Notes under the pieces: generated by a model | What the model was told of the DNA's origin: nothing | The model's input: the letters and a program-made list of their open reading frames with translations, nothing else | The model's database searches: none | DNA from: Ureibacillus acetophenoni | GTDB lineage: Bacteria; Bacillota; Bacilli; Bacillales_A; Planococcaceae | DNA: 64,000 nucleotides | Assembly (NCBI RefSeq): GCF_900220965.1 | Contig: NZ_OBQC01000004.1 | Coordinates: forward strand, 62,001 to 126,000 | Reading direction: 5' to 3' | Shown here: positions 18,071 to 27,048 of the stretch, in pieces | Numbering within the stretch: the first letter of the stretch is position 1 | Layout of the letters: every line of letters starts with the position of its first letter | Position numbers and translations under genes: made by a program

Positions 18071-18271
18071 CAATTCTTTCGTTTTATACAGCCTAACCCC
18101 CCTGTTCATCTTATGTGATGTTAATATTTCCCCCTCACTAGTAATGGTCGCTCTACTATTTCCACCCCCTAACTGATTTCCCTTTTTCGTCACAGTATTT
18201 GTAAGCGTTTTAGTGTAAATTATAAGTATTAAGAGGTGCAAGATACTAACTTTATAAAGTAGGTGCATTCA

Positions 18272-18724
18272 ATGAGACCTTTTATGCAAAACGCTCGCAA
18301 TGAAAAAGGCGGTTCTTCCGTTAAGATTATCGCGTATGTTCTGATTTTCCTTTTATTGCTTGGTGGCGGTTTAGGGGTTTATTATCAATATTTCAATAAA
18401 GCTGAATTCACACAAGAAGAAAAGGACGCAGCTTCAGCAATAGCACAAAATGAGTTTAATGAGCTTTCTACCATTTCTCCTGAATATAGTTTGAGTCAAC
18501 AACAAGAGGCACTTTTAAGTTTAGGATACGAGGAAAATAAAAAGGATCAGGCTACTACGATCTACGAGAAGAAAGTAAATAATGAATCGGATTTTTACAT
18601 ATTATTAAGCGTACAACCTCACGAGACTGAAGATCATTTAACACGCGTATTAATTCAAATATTTGATAAAGAACACCGCGCTGAGATTACGCAACTTACA
18701 AATATACTTACATGGCAAAAATAG
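18272..18724 (+). CDS. Membrane-anchored protein of unknown function
   Basis: The 150-residue product has a short basic N-terminus, one membrane helix (about 18-38, VKIIAYVLIFLLLLGGGLGVYY) and a polar extracytoplasmic domain of about 105 residues with no recognised family. The segment NEKGG before the helix recalls the prepilin cleavage site NEKG of the major pilin, but there is no Glu at the right place, so pilin identity is not claimed. The ATG at 18272 has AGGTG upstream. A possible promoter is TTGTAA (18199) with TATAAG (18221) at 16 bp. It sits between the pilus cluster and glnA and has its own terminator, so it could be a pilus accessory or unrelated. Confidence 0.6.
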   Translation: MRPFMQNARNEKGGSSVKIIAYVLIFLLLLGGGLGVYYQYFNKAEFTQEEKDAASAIAQNEFNELSTISPEYSLSQQQEALLSLGYEENKKDQATTIYEKKVNNESDFYILLSVQPHETEDHLTRVLIQIFDKEHRAEITQLTNILTWQK

Positions 18725-18725
18725 A

Positions 18726-18763
18726 AAAAAGCATTGGGGAAGTAAATTCTCCCAATGCTTTTA
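18726..18763. terminator. Bidirectional terminator between the membrane gene and glnA
   Basis: AAAAGCATTGGG pairs with CCCAATGCTTTT. T runs on both sides allow use by the plus-strand gene and by the convergent glnA. Confidence 0.85.
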
Positions 18764-18784
18764 AAATTGTCAGAATTGTTTCTG

Positions 18785-18806
18785 AATTGTGTGTGTACCT
18801 GGTACC
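18785..18806. repeat. REP-like half palindrome at the glnA stop codon
   Basis: AATTGTGTGTGTACC-TGGTACC is a truncated copy of the 31-bp palindrome found at 24.1, 24.6 and 28.8 kb. It ends three bases from the glnA stop codon, with an extra AATTGTTTCTG copy of the left edge before it. Confidence 0.7.
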
Positions 18807-18809
18807 CTT

Positions 18810-20144
18810 TTAGTACATCTTCATATACTGCTCACGTTCCCAAGGGTGTACGTGGGAGCGGAACATTTCGAATTCGATTTCTTTTGCTTCCATGAAGTTT
18901 TCGTAAATGTGGCCACCAAGCGCTTCTTTTACGACTTCATCTTGCTCAAGTAAACGAAGTGCGTCGTCTAATGAAGGTGGTAAATTGTCGATACCATTAG
19001 CTTTACGCTCAGCTTCAGTCATTACGTAAATGTTACGGTTAACTGGAGCTGGTGGAACTAATCCTTGACGAATTCCTTCTAATCCTGCTTCTAAAATAAC
19101 TGCCATCGCTAAGTATGGGTTTGCTGATGGATCAACAGAACGTACTTCAATACGTGTTGATGCACCACGAGCAGACGGTACGCGGATTAAAGGTGAACGG
19201 TTTTGAGCTGACCATGCAACGTAGCACGGCGCTTCGTAACCAGGAACTAAACGTTTGTATGAGTTTACTGTTGGGTTTGTAATCGCCGTAAATCCTTGTA
19301 CGTGATTTAACACACCCGCCATAAATTGCATTGCTGTGTCAGAAAGACCGATTTCTGTGTTAGGATCGAAGAATGCATTTTCACTTCCACGGAATAAAGA
19401 AACGTTAAAGTGCATACCTGAACCTGCCTCACCAAATAATGGTTTTGGCATGAACGTTGCATGTAAACCGTGTTTACGTGCAATCGTTTTTACTACTAAT
19501 TTAAATGTTTGTATATTATCACATGCAGTAATAGCGTCTGCATATTTAAAGTCGATTTCATGTTGTCCTGGTGCTACTTCGTGGTGTGATGCTTCGATTT
19601 CAAAGCCCATTTCTTCAAGCTCTAAAACGATATCACGACGGCAGTTTTCACCAAGATCTGTCGGTGCTAAGTCGAAATAACCACCATGGTCATTTACTTC
19701 TAATGTTGGCTCGCCTTTTTCATCTAACTTAAATAAGAAGAATTCTGGCTCTGGCCCTAAGTTAAAGCTTGTAAATCCAAGCTCTTCCATTTTCTTTAAA
19801 ATACGTTTTAAATTCGAACGAGGGTCCCCTGCAAACGGTTGACCATCAGTATTTGCAATATCACAGATTAAACGTGCCACTCTACCTTTTTCATGAGTCC
19901 AAGGGAAAATAACGAAAGTATCAAGATCTGGATGTAAATACATGTCAGATTCTTCAATACGTACGAAACCTTCAATGGATGATCCGTCAAACATCATTTT
20001 GTTGTCTAATGCTTTGTCTAATTGGCTAACTGGAATTTCAACGTTTTTAATTGTACCGAGAATATCCGTAAATTGAAGACGGATATATCGTACATTTTCA
20101 TCTTTTACGATTTGTTTAATGTCTTCTTTTGTGTATTTACCCAC
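18810..20144 (-). CDS. glnA: Glutamine synthetase type I-alpha
   Basis: This dodecameric enzyme makes glutamine from glutamate, ammonia and ATP, and in Bacilli its feedback-inhibited form also acts as nitrogen signal for GlnR and TnrA. The 444 residues equal the B. subtilis length. Visible are [12 protein letters not shown], the metal/substrate segments [11 protein letters not shown] and [12 protein letters not shown], the ATP-site [29 protein letters not shown], and the C-terminal EREQYMKMY. No adenylylation tyrosine region of the beta type is seen. The GTG at 20144 gives the family length and a proper distance to AGGAG; a GTG at 20153 is too close. It is downstream of glnR in one operon. 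Confidence 0.97.
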   Translation of the reverse strand: MGKYTKEDIKQIVKDENVRYIRLQFTDILGTIKNVEIPVSQLDKALDNKMMFDGSSIEGFVRIEESDMYLHPDLDTFVIFPWTHEKGRVARLICDIANTDGQPFAGDPRSNLKRILKKMEELGFTSFNLGPEPEFFLFKLDEKGEPTLEVNDHGGYFDLAPTDLGENCRRDIVLELEEMGFEIEASHHEVAPGQHEIDFKYADAITACDNIQTFKLVVKTIARKHGLHATFMPKPLFGEAGSGMHFNVSLFRGSENAFFDPNTEIGLSDTAMQFMAGVLNHVQGFTAITNPTVNSYKRLVPGYEAPCYVAWSAQNRSPLIRVPSARGASTRIEVRSVDPSANPYLAMAVILEAGLEGIRQGLVPPAPVNRNIYVMTEAERKANGIDNLPPSLDDALRLLEQDEVVKEALGGHIYENFMEAKEIEFEMFRSHVHPWEREQYMKMY

Positions 20145-20188
20145 AGATTGCACTCTCCTAAATTCTCTTGCTTCTCTAGATTAGATTT

Positions 20189-20593
20189 TTATTGATAGAA
20201 ACGTGACATATCCCCGTGTCTTAAGGATGGTTTTTGTGATCGCTGCGCTAATTTCATTTCTTCACGTAAAATTTGACGAAGTTCACTATTAGAAATTTCT
20301 TCATTCGCTTGAGCTTTTAACATGCTAGAATTTTTCTTCATATCGAAGACTTTTTTAATTCCAGCCATGTTTACCCCTTGTTCAAGCATATCTTTAATTT
20401 CAAGTAAAGTATCAACGTCATTTAAGGAAAACATACGTCGATTTCCTTCTGTACGGTGCGGTTGAATTAGCTCGTGTTCTTCGTAATAGCGAATTTGTCT
20501 TGCTGTTAATTCTGTTAATTGCATCACCGTACCAATCGGTAAAAGCGGCATTGAACGGCGCAGTTCACTAGATCTTTTGCTTTCACTACTCAC
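20189..20593 (-). CDS. glnR: GlnR, MerR-family nitrogen repressor
   Basis: GlnR represses glnRA and other nitrogen genes when glutamine is abundant; feedback-inhibited GlnA stabilises its DNA binding through the GlnR tail. The 134-residue product has RRSMPLLPIGTVMQLTELTARQIRYYEEHELI, a MerR winged helix (about 18-85), and a C-terminal regulatory tail ending LRHGDMSRFYQ, the conserved closing motif of GlnR. The start is GTG 20593, with GGGGAGG eight bases upstream. It is 44 bp ahead of glnA, with a sigma-A promoter and a perfect GlnR/TnrA box upstream, so autoregulation is expected. Confidence 0.97.
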   Translation of the reverse strand: MSSESKRSSELRRSMPLLPIGTVMQLTELTARQIRYYEEHELIQPHRTEGNRRMFSLNDVDTLLEIKDMLEQGVNMAGIKKVFDMKKNSSMLKAQANEEISNSELRQILREEMKLAQRSQKPSLRHGDMSRFYQ

Positions 20594-20617
20594 TACATCC
20601 ACCTCCCCTTTAAAATA

Positions 20618-20646
20618 AATATACGCTTCGGTAGCTTCGTTGTCAA
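20618..20646 (-). promoter_or_regulatory. Sigma-A promoter of glnR-glnA
   Basis: On the minus strand TTGACA (20641-20646) and TATATT (20618-20623) are spaced by 17 bp. Confidence 0.85.
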
Positions 20647-20651
20647 TTACA

Positions 20652-20668
20652 TGTTAGGAAAACTGACA
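20652..20668. promoter_or_regulatory. GlnR/TnrA operator
   Basis: TGTCAGTTTTCCTAACA on the minus strand is an exact match to TGTNA-N7-TNACA. It ends five bases upstream of the -35 element of the glnRA promoter. Confidence 0.85.
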
Positions 20669-20692
20669 TGAGTAATTTATTTTATTCTAAAT

Positions 20693-20737
20693 AAAAAACT
20701 ACAGATCCGCTAAAATTTACGGATAATCTGTAGTTTA
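20693..20737 (-). terminator. Terminator of the BI-1-like gene
   Basis: AAACTACAGAT and ATCTGTAGTTT pair, with an inner CCG/CGG stem. T runs are present on both sides. It insulates the BI-1-like gene from glnR. Confidence 0.75.
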
Positions 20738-20777
20738 TGTGGTGTATATTAAAAAATTTACGATATTCATTTAGCCC

Positions 20778-21395
20778 TCATCGCCTCACAACCGCAATTA
20801 TATTTGCCAGTAGATTAAAGAAACTCAAATATAAATATACAGCGACGCCAATAACTTCAACATCTCTTACATAATTGGAACAGATAATTGTAAATTCATA
20901 AACCGTGTAAATAGCGGTTAAGAGAACGAACATTGCAGCCAGAAAAAGTAAAAATGTATTTTCTACCGGAAAGAACATAAATACAATTGAGAAGACAAAA
21001 ATAACGACAAGCGCCGTAAAAATGATGCTCCCGGTTTCCGTAACATCTCCAGGAATTTTCAAACCAGCTACTGTAAGTAAAATAAAAATAATTGCAGTAC
21101 TAATAAAAACTGTGATTAACAAATCTTCTCCCAGAAAATCAACTAGGAACAGGTATATCCAAAGATACATAATGCCGGTTAAAAATGGAATGATATACAA
21201 AATCGGATCCGGTAGCTTGATGTGTTTAATAAAGCAAGAAACGACAATCAATACAAAGCACACTAAGGACAACGGGGTCACGATTGAAGATGGTAACCAC
21301 GTCCCAAACAGCACACCAATGAGCGTTAACCCCCACATCACCGCGTAATGTTGCAAAATCGTATTAACGTTTCTGTTGCGTCCAGCGTAAACCAT
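20778..21395 (-). CDS. Bax-inhibitor-1 (UPF0005)-like membrane protein
   Basis: The 205-residue product has six or seven hydrophobic helices, and its end GVAVYLYLSFFNLLANIIAVVRR matches the last-helix pattern of the BI-1/YetJ family (LYLDxxNLFxxLLR), whose members act as pH-sensitive calcium leak channels. In YetJ two aspartates in the last helices form the pH latch. Here the final-helix position reads SFFN rather than DFIN, so the latch would be altered. The start is ATG 21395, with GGGG upstream. It lies between ynbB and glnR with its own terminator. The family call rests on topology and the C-terminal motif, so it is moderate. Confidence 0.6.
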   Translation of the reverse strand: MVYAGRNRNVNTILQHYAVMWGLTLIGVLFGTWLPSSIVTPLSLVCFVLIVVSCFIKHIKLPDPILYIIPFLTGIMYLWIYLFLVDFLGEDLLITVFISTAIIFILLTVAGLKIPGDVTETGSIIFTALVVIFVFSIVFMFFPVENTFLLFLAAMFVLLTAIYTVYEFTIICSNYVRDVEVIGVAVYLYLSFFNLLANIIAVVRR

Positions 21396-21565
21396 ATTCA
21401 ACCCCAATCTTCTCTTTATTACTTACTATATTTCAAAAGTTTGGGGGATATTAGTAAAATTTACCGAACAATGTAGTTGTGAGATTATCAATTACATTAC
21501 GGATGTGACATTTTAAATAAATCGTTTAAGATCGGGATATTTAATACATCTTCGGGATTAAATCG

Positions 21566-21594
21566 AAAAACACTCCCCAGTAACGGAGGAGTGT
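21566..21594 (-). terminator. Terminator of ynbB
   Basis: ACACTCC and GGAGTGT pair around an eleven-base loop and are followed on the minus strand by TTTTTCG. Confidence 0.75.
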
Positions 21595-21609
21595 TCCAAT
21601 TTCATTTAT

Positions 21610-22857
21610 CTATACCAACTTCTGCACCGCACTGCAGATCGCGTACTTCACGTGCTCATACGTTAACCCACCTTGGATAAACGCTGTATACGGTGGTCTA
21701 ATTGGGCCATCCGCTGTTAACTCAATACTTGAACCTTGTATGAACGTTCCCGCTGCCATGATTACGTCATCTTCGTAGCCCGGCATATATGCAGGGATTG
21801 GCGCGTAGTGGGCATTTATTGGCGAAGCTGCTTGGATTTCTTGACAGAATGCGACCATTTGTTCAGCAGTTTGAAAAGAAACTGATTGAATTAAATCCGT
21901 ACGAACATCTGTATAGTGTGGCGAAGTCGTCATTCCAACCTCTTCTAACATAGCTGAGGTGAAAATTGCACCTTTCAAGCTTTGCGCTACGACGTGTGGC
22001 GCAAGGAAGAAGCCTTGGTAGAAATCTGCCAATGTGTTCAATGAAGCACCAGCTTCTGCACCAATTCCTGGCGAAGTCATGCGGTATGCGCACTTCTCCA
22101 CTAAATCTGCTCGCCCTGCAATGTAGCCACCTATTTTCGCTAAGCCGCCACCAGGGTTTTTAATTAAGGAACCGGCCATTAAATCTGCCCCAACTTCCGT
22201 TGGTTCTTGCCCCTCAACAAACTCCCCGTAACAGTTATCAACAAAAATGACAACATCCGATTTGAGTTCTCTGATTTTCTCGCACATTTCTCGGATCTGT
22301 TCAATGGTAAATGATGGTCGAGTAGCGTAACCTTTTGAACGTTGAATTGCAACCATTTTTGTATTTTCGTTAATTGCCTCGCAAACGCCATCCCAATCAA
22401 TGTCACGATTGTCGATTAAGTCAACATGAGAGTAACCAATTCCAAAATCCTTTAGTGAACCCGTATCCTTCTCCCCGCCATCAACGATCGATTGCAATGT
22501 GTCGTAAGGTTTTCCTGTTATGTATACAAGCTCATCCCCAGGGCGAAGAACGCCGAAAAGACTTAAAGTAATTGCATGTGTTCCCGAAATAATTTGCGCG
22601 CGCACGATGGCTGCCTCTGCCCCGAATGTTTGCGCATAAACTCGCTCTAAATTATCTCGACCTTCATCGTCGTAGCCGTAACCACTTGATGGGTGGAGAT
22701 GATAATCGCTCACTTGATTGTCTTTAAATGCTGTTAAAACTTTTTGCTGATTAAAGAAAGCCGTTTGGTCGACCTTTTCGTGGTAAGGACGAACTTTCTC
22801 TTCTATTTTTTTCGCTAATGCGAGTGTATCTGGTGTTAATGTTGATAAAAATGCCAT
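21610..22857 (-). CDS. ynbB: PLP-dependent methionine gamma-lyase family protein YnbB
   Basis: The 415-residue protein belongs to the Cys/Met-metabolism-type PLP enzymes once called aluminium-resistance proteins. The PLP lysine is in GSLIKNPGGGLAKIGGYIAG; the cofactor aspartate region is VVIFVDNCYGEF. The N-terminal PSSGYGYDDEGRDNLERVYA and GADLMAG are family segments. The substrate and reaction of YnbB are not firmly known. In B. subtilis it sits directly before glnR; here the BI-1-like gene is between them. The ATG at 22857 is preceded by CGGAG. It is likely transcribed alone, given terminators on both sides. Confidence 0.88.
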   Translation of the reverse strand: MAFLSTLTPDTLALAKKIEEKVRPYHEKVDQTAFFNQQKVLTAFKDNQVSDYHLHPSSGYGYDDEGRDNLERVYAQTFGAEAAIVRAQIISGTHAITLSLFGVLRPGDELVYITGKPYDTLQSIVDGGEKDTGSLKDFGIGYSHVDLIDNRDIDWDGVCEAINENTKMVAIQRSKGYATRPSFTIEQIREMCEKIRELKSDVVIFVDNCYGEFVEGQEPTEVGADLMAGSLIKNPGGGLAKIGGYIAGRADLVEKCAYRMTSPGIGAEAGASLNTLADFYQGFFLAPHVVAQSLKGAIFTSAMLEEVGMTTSPHYTDVRTDLIQSVSFQTAEQMVAFCQEIQAASPINAHYAPIPAYMPGYEDDVIMAAGTFIQGSSIELTADGPIRPPYTAFIQGGLTYEHVKYAICSAVQKLV

Positions 22858-22975
22858 ATGTATTACTCCGTTCTAAATGAATTCCTATAACATCATATCA
22901 GTAGTTTGCGTTTTTTTAAATAGAAGTTGATTGATTTTCGAGTGGGAGCTCCGCATGTAGTAAAAGGAATGAACG

Positions 22976-23162
22976 TAAGCGGAGAATTTCCCTTTATATT
23001 TAGAAATTGTGTAAATTACCTGAAAATAAGTGGAGCTTTTCCACTTATTTTCCCCAAATCATTGGATTTTGCCATTTTTAAACGAGTTAAGGGTAATTTC
23101 TCTCCTTATTTCATCCCTTTTTAACCCCACTTTATACAATAAGCGAAATTTTTCCTTTATTA
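22976..23162 (+). repeat. Dispersed four-dyad element, copy 1
   Basis: Four related dyads of the form TAAG-N9-TCC (core GGA-N5-TCC) begin at 22976, 23027, 23088 and 23140, spaced 51, 61 and 52 bp. A second copy lies inverted near 47.9 kb with spacings 53, 61 and 52. It occupies most of the 412-bp divergent gap between ynbB and the dimethylargininase gene, in which no gene was found. Confidence 0.75.
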
Positions 23163-23269
23163 TATTTACCTAAAAACTTTTAAAAACCTATTTTTATTCA
23201 GAGTAATAATCACACCTCTTTCGGAGAAAATAATGAAAGTGAGAATAAAGAGATTTTGGAGGATATTAC

Positions 23270-24118
23270 ATGGGAGAAAATCCTTATAAGACATTTTGTA
23301 AAAGTGAATATGATGTTTTAAAACGAGTCATTCTTTGTCAGCCGCAATATATGAATATCCGCGATGTGATTAATGAAACACAAAAACATTTTGAAAATGA
23401 AGGTATTCACATTGAGCGTGCACTTGAACAACATGACGTATTGGTAAGAACTCTTAAAGAAAATGATGTGGAAGTTATTTTATTGCCATACCATAAAAAA
23501 TATCCTGAACAAGTTTTCACAAGGGATATCGGTTTTACTCTTGGTCAAACGATTTTCGTTGCTGAAATGGCAACCGACGTTCGTTTTGGAGAGCAAAACG
23601 TGTTAAAACAATGGCTCGAAGATGAGGAAATCTCTTACTATAATTTGATTGGGGAACGGATCGAAGGCGGAGACGTCATGATCGATCAAAATACCATTTA
23701 TGTTGGACTAAGTGATCGAACAAATGAAGAAGCTGCAGCACAATTAAAGCGGCTATTAGTTCAATACGAAGTTATTCCAATCGATTTTAAAGAAAAGTAT
23801 CTGCATTTAGATTGTGTATTTAATGTTGTCTCACCAGAAGTGGCACTAATTTACCCAAATGCCCTGACGCAAAAAGACATTGACTATTTCGCAAGTCGTT
23901 ATGAACTTATCGAAGTATCTGAAGAAGAACAATTTCAATTAGGTACAAATGTATTAAACATCGGAAACAAACGGGTTTTAAGCCTCCCAATTAACGAAAA
24001 TGTTAATAAACAACTTCGCGACCGGGGCTTCCAAGTCATAGAAGTAGATATAACGGAAATCATAAAATCAGGCGGCTCCTTCCGCTGTTGTACACTTCCG
24101 ATTTTACGTGAACCCTAA
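23270..24118 (+). CDS. Dimethylarginine dimethylaminohydrolase-like amidinotransferase-fold enzyme
   Basis: The 282-residue protein has the five-fold beta-propeller signatures of the DDAH/arginine deiminase superfamily: PYHKKYPEQVFTRDIGFTLG (substrate Asp region), RIEGGDVMI, the catalytic His in KYLHLDCVFN, and a C-terminal cysteine in GGSFRCCTLPI, where one of Cys274/Cys275 should be the nucleophile. Enzymes of this group hydrolyse methylated arginines to citrulline; other amidine substrates are possible. The ATG at 23270 has GGAGG upstream. No arginine genes lie nearby. The proximity to ynbB and glnRA may only reflect genome order. A REP-like pair begins one base past its stop codon. Confidence 0.8.
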   Translation: MGENPYKTFCKSEYDVLKRVILCQPQYMNIRDVINETQKHFENEGIHIERALEQHDVLVRTLKENDVEVILLPYHKKYPEQVFTRDIGFTLGQTIFVAEMATDVRFGEQNVLKQWLEDEEISYYNLIGERIEGGDVMIDQNTIYVGLSDRTNEEAAAQLKRLLVQYEVIPIDFKEKYLHLDCVFNVVSPEVALIYPNALTQKDIDYFASRYELIEVSEEEQFQLGTNVLNIGNKRVLSLPINENVNKQLRDRGFQVIEVDITEIIKSGGSFRCCTLPILREP

Positions 24119-24192
24119 AATTGTGTGGGTGCCAGGTACCCACACAATTCCAAATATTCAGAATTGTTTGTGTACCTGGTACACAAACAATT
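24119..24192. repeat. REP/BIME-like pair of 31-bp palindromes
   Basis: Palindrome 1 is 24119-24149 (arms AATTGTGTGGGTGCC / GGTACCCACACAATT). A 12-bp linker follows. Palindrome 2 is 24162-24192 (left arm AATTGTTTGTGTACC and its complement around one base). The pair starts immediately after the stop codon of the dimethylargininase-like gene. Confidence 0.88.
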
Positions 24193-24193
24193 T

Positions 24194-24232
24194 CAAAAAA
24201 TGCACACAGAAGAGATTACCTCTCCTGTGTGC
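24194..24232 (-). terminator. Terminator of the rhodanese gene
   Basis: GCACACAG and CTGTGTGC pair, with inner GAG/CTC, followed on the minus strand by ATTTTTTG. Confidence 0.8.
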
Positions 24233-24245
24233 CCAATCAATTGAA

Positions 24246-24548
24246 TTATTTAAATTCTAATTCTCCATCGTAGCTCATCATGCCGCCTTCAAGGTTTACT
24301 ACGTTAAAACCTTGTGATTCAAGATATTCACAAGCGTTTGCGCTACGAACGCCACCTTTACAAACAAGGATGTATTCTTTAGATTTGTCCAGCTCATTTA
24401 CTTTCTCAGGAATCGAACCTAATGGAATATTAATCGCTCCAGGAATCATTCCGTTCTCGACTTCAAAATCTTCACGAACATCAATAATATTTAGATCTTC
24501 GTTTGCATCAAGTAAATTAATAATTTCTTCAGTTGTCATTGTTTTCAT
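24246..24548 (-). CDS. Single-domain rhodanese sulfurtransferase
   Basis: The 100-residue cytoplasmic protein is one rhodanese domain: NIIDVREDFEVENGMIPGAINIPLG, then the active loop VCKGGVRSANACEYL, in which Cys64 would carry the persulfide. Such proteins move sulfur to biosynthetic acceptors; the acceptor is unknown. The start is ATG 24548, with GAGGGG upstream. It lies in the glpD-lipase-miaA-hfq direction but behind the hfq terminator and REP-like elements, so it probably has its own promoter. Confidence 0.9.
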   Translation of the reverse strand: MKTMTTEEIINLLDANEDLNIIDVREDFEVENGMIPGAINIPLGSIPEKVNELDKSKEYILVCKGGVRSANACEYLESQGFNVVNLEGGMMSYDGELEFK

Positions 24549-24623
24549 GATATAAAAACCCCTCTTTCACATTCTATAGACATTATAATGAAAAGTACGT
24601 AAATCGGCTAGAAAGTTAACTTC

Positions 24624-24689
24624 AAATTGTTTCGGTACCAGGTACACAAACTATTCTGAATTTTCTAAATTGTTTGTGTACCTGGTACC
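24624..24689. repeat. REP/BIME-like pair, second palindrome truncated
   Basis: Palindrome 1 spans 24624-24654 (31 bp, imperfect). A 12-bp linker follows (24655-24666). The left part of palindrome 2 (AATTGTTTGTGTACC-TGGTACCA) stops at its centre. It lies between the hfq terminator and the rhodanese start. Confidence 0.8.
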
Positions 24690-24723
24690 ATCCCCACACC
24701 AACATCCCATATCCCTTCCCCAT

Positions 24724-24757
24724 AAAAAAAATCGGCTAGTTATAAAACTGCCGATTT
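24724..24757 (-). terminator. Terminator of hfq
   Basis: AAATCGGC and GCCGATTT pair around a 13-base loop, followed on the minus strand by a T run. Confidence 0.85.
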
Positions 24758-24762
24758 AGAGG

Positions 24763-24999
24763 TTATGCATTTTCTTCAACATTATCATTCATGGAGATAT
24801 TCTTAGCTGGTACAAATGTTGAGATGGCATGTTTGTAGATCAGTTGTTGTTTGCCTTCTGTTTCTAATAAAACTGTAAAATTGTCATATGATTTTACTTG
24901 GCCCTTTAGTTGGAATCCATTTAATAGAAACACGGTTACATAAGTGCCACTTTTACGCAAAGTATTTAAGAACGTATCCTGTAGATTAATTGATTTCAT
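24763..24999 (-). CDS. hfq: RNA chaperone Hfq
   Basis: Hfq forms a hexameric Sm ring that binds A/U-rich RNA. The 78-residue protein shows Sm1 ([41 protein letters not shown]) and Sm2 with [10 protein letters not shown], where the YKHA motif corresponds to the classic Sm2 YKHAIS. It has only a short tail, as in other Firmicutes. The start is ATG 24999, with GAGGTG upstream. It follows miaA by about 80 bp, the conserved miaA-hfq order, and ends at a strong terminator. Confidence 0.96.
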   Translation of the reverse strand: MKSINLQDTFLNTLRKSGTYVTVFLLNGFQLKGQVKSYDNFTVLLETEGKQQLIYKHAISTFVPAKNISMNDNVEENA

Positions 25000-25082
25000 A
25001 CATACACCTCATTAATTCCTTATAGTATTGTACAGATTTTACCTGTTCGTTTACATTCTACAATTATAGACGAAATTCCTTC

Positions 25083-26003
25083 TTAATATCCAAATAATTT
25101 GGAAAATTTTATTATTTCACTCCAGTTATTTCCAATCCATTGAACATCCATCTTATTTCGAAAATACGTTAACTGTCTTTTCGCATATCTCCGAGAGTTT
25201 TGCTTTAAATCCTCAATCGCTTCGTCTAAGGTTAACTTCCCATCGAAATACGCATACAATTCCTTGTAGCCAATCGCCTGAACCGACTGTACATCGCGAA
25301 TGCCGCGGTCATATAACGACTTCACTTCTTCCAGTAGACCCTTTTCCATCATGATGTCCACACGTAAATTAATACGCTCATATAGCTTTTCACGGTCCAT
25401 ATCAAGCCCGATGATCAAATGATTGTATAACGGGATCGACCCGCGGTTAAATTCCTCTCTAGCCTTCGATACACCAGTAAGCTCTATCATTTCAAGGGCA
25501 CGAATGACACGTCTTGTATTATTCGGATGAATCGTTTTCGCCGTTTCCGGATCAAGTTTCACAAGCCGTTCATGCATTGCTTGAGGACCGATCTGCTCAA
25601 GTTCCTCGTAGTACGCCTGTCGCGTCTCTTCATCCACTTTTTCTTCAGTAAATTGGAAATCAAAGAGAACCGCTTGCACATACAAACCCGTTCCTCCCAC
25701 AATAATAGGAAGCCTCCCACGCCCCTGAATTTCAGCTATCTTTTCGCGCACTAACTTTTGATATTCAGCGACGGAAAAACTTTCTGTAGGCTCTTTTATG
25801 TCCAATAAATGATGCGGAACGCCTTCCATTTCTTCTTCAGTAATTTTCGCCGTTCCGATATCTAAACCTCTATAAATTTGCATAGAGTCGCCGTTAATGA
25901 TTTCTCCATTAAATTCTTTGGCCATTTTTATACTTAATGCTGTTTTTCCTGAAGCAGTGGGGCCAACGATGGCTACTACCTCAAATTGCTTTTGATTTGT
26001 CAT
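25083..26003 (-). CDS. miaA: tRNA dimethylallyltransferase MiaA
   Basis: MiaA adds an isopentenyl group to A37 of tRNAs that read UNN codons; MiaB, encoded at 35.9-37.5 kb, then thiolates it. The 306-residue protein has the P-loop [34 protein letters not shown], the dimethylallyl-diphosphate region [14 protein letters not shown], and the C-terminal [17 protein letters not shown] that contacts the anticodon loop. Its start overlaps the end of the alpha/beta hydrolase gene by 23 bp. Length is normal for Bacilli. Confidence 0.96.
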   Translation of the reverse strand: MTNQKQFEVVAIVGPTASGKTALSIKMAKEFNGEIINGDSMQIYRGLDIGTAKITEEEMEGVPHHLLDIKEPTESFSVAEYQKLVREKIAEIQGRGRLPIIVGGTGLYVQAVLFDFQFTEEKVDEETRQAYYEELEQIGPQAMHERLVKLDPETAKTIHPNNTRRVIRALEMIELTGVSKAREEFNRGSIPLYNHLIIGLDMDREKLYERINLRVDIMMEKGLLEEVKSLYDRGIRDVQSVQAIGYKELYAYFDGKLTLDEAIEDLKQNSRRYAKRQLTYFRNKMDVQWIGNNWSEIIKFSKLFGY

Positions 26004-26916
26004 TTGTTTTTAACCACCGTGTAACTACATTATATACTTGCTCTCGATTTACTTCGTTTAATATTTCATGGCGCATGCCTTCAAACAGATAGATGACAAC
26101 ATTTTGTAGCCCTGCATTTTTTAATTGATTGGCAACTTTATAGACGCCCTTTCCGTTAAGCCCTACAGGGTCTACACTACCACTAATCAATAAAATCGGT
26201 AAATCCTTTCCGATTCGCTCATTTTCTTCTTTTTGGTTAATGAGTAATAAGCCATCTGTTAAATCAACAAAAAACTGATTTGTTGCAATGAAACCACAAA
26301 GAGGATCATCAATGTACTTTTGAATTTCATCTTGATCTGACGTTAGCCAGTCATAGCCAGTTTTTGTATTTTTAAACTGCTTATTAAACCCACCCAAAGA
26401 TAACTCATTCATGAGCGTACCTTTTGCATCTTTCCCTTTTGTTCTAGCCATTGTTTTCGCTACTACATTTCCAAGTTTGTGCAAAGATGTAGTCGCTCCA
26501 GTACCACATAAAATACAACCATCAACAATATCGCTGTAAAGCTGGATAAATCTTCGTGCAATAAATGAACCCATACTATGGCCAAAAATGTAGATTGGCA
26601 CAGGTTTGTAATCATATCGAACATTTTGTATGACTTCATAAACATCTTCTACAACTCGATTGAATCCATTTTCATCTGCAAAGTAGCCTAATTTACCATT
26701 TATTTCTGCAGTTTTTCCGTGACCTCGATGATCGTGAAGTGTTACGAAATATCCAAGTTCACTTAGCAAAGTTGCAAAGGCATCATAACGCCCGCTATGC
26801 TCCCCCATCCCATGTAAAATGTGAAAACGCCCAATTACTTCGCCAGCTGGTTCATAAATACGAACAAAGATACGATGGCCATCACTAATCAATAACTCCA
26901 TTGAACGCTTAGTCAA
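25981..26916 (-). CDS. Alpha/beta hydrolase, monoacylglycerol lipase-like
   Basis: The 311-residue protein matches serine lipases of the monoglyceride/lysophospholipase type: oxyanion-hole segment [12 protein letters not shown], nucleophile elbow GHSMGSF, acid in [12 protein letters not shown], and His in [11 protein letters not shown]. No signal peptide is seen. The TTG at 26916 is chosen because AGGGGGAAC lies upstream; the frame runs on to a TTG at 27030 with a poorer site. It lies between glpD and miaA on one strand and overlaps miaA by 23 bp. A lipase releasing glycerol next to glycerol-3-phosphate dehydrogenase suggests a shared role in glycerolipid use. Confidence 0.85.
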   Translation of the reverse strand: MTKRSMELLISDGHRIFVRIYEPAGEVIGRFHILHGMGEHSGRYDAFATLLSELGYFVTLHDHRGHGKTAEINGKLGYFADENGFNRVVEDVYEVIQNVRYDYKPVPIYIFGHSMGSFIARRFIQLYSDIVDGCILCGTGATTSLHKLGNVVAKTMARTKGKDAKGTLMNELSLGGFNKQFKNTKTGYDWLTSDQDEIQKYIDDPLCGFIATNQFFVDLTDGLLLINQKEENERIGKDLPILLISGSVDPVGLNGKGVYKVANQLKNAGLQNVVIYLFEGMRHEILNEVNREQVYNVVTRWLKTNDKSKAI

Positions 26917-27048
26917 TCTAGTTCCCCCTAGTACGTTTTTACTTGCAGCTTTTGTTGTTCTGATGTTTCCTAGCTTTGCACTCACCGTTGTATTTGCCTT
27001 TATTGTACTAATTAATGGTTGGAAATTCAAAAAATGGAATCCTGAGGG

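Noticed and set aside
18005-18268. Minus-strand open frame of 87 codons
   Set aside because: It overlaps the minor-pilin terminator and the start of the next gene, has no ribosome site, and has no recognisable family.
18272-18400. Pilin identity of the small membrane protein before glnA
   Set aside because: NEKGG precedes a hydrophobic helix, but there is no Glu at +5, the helix does not follow the pilin pattern, and other pilin-like proteins without Glu5 have larger family features.
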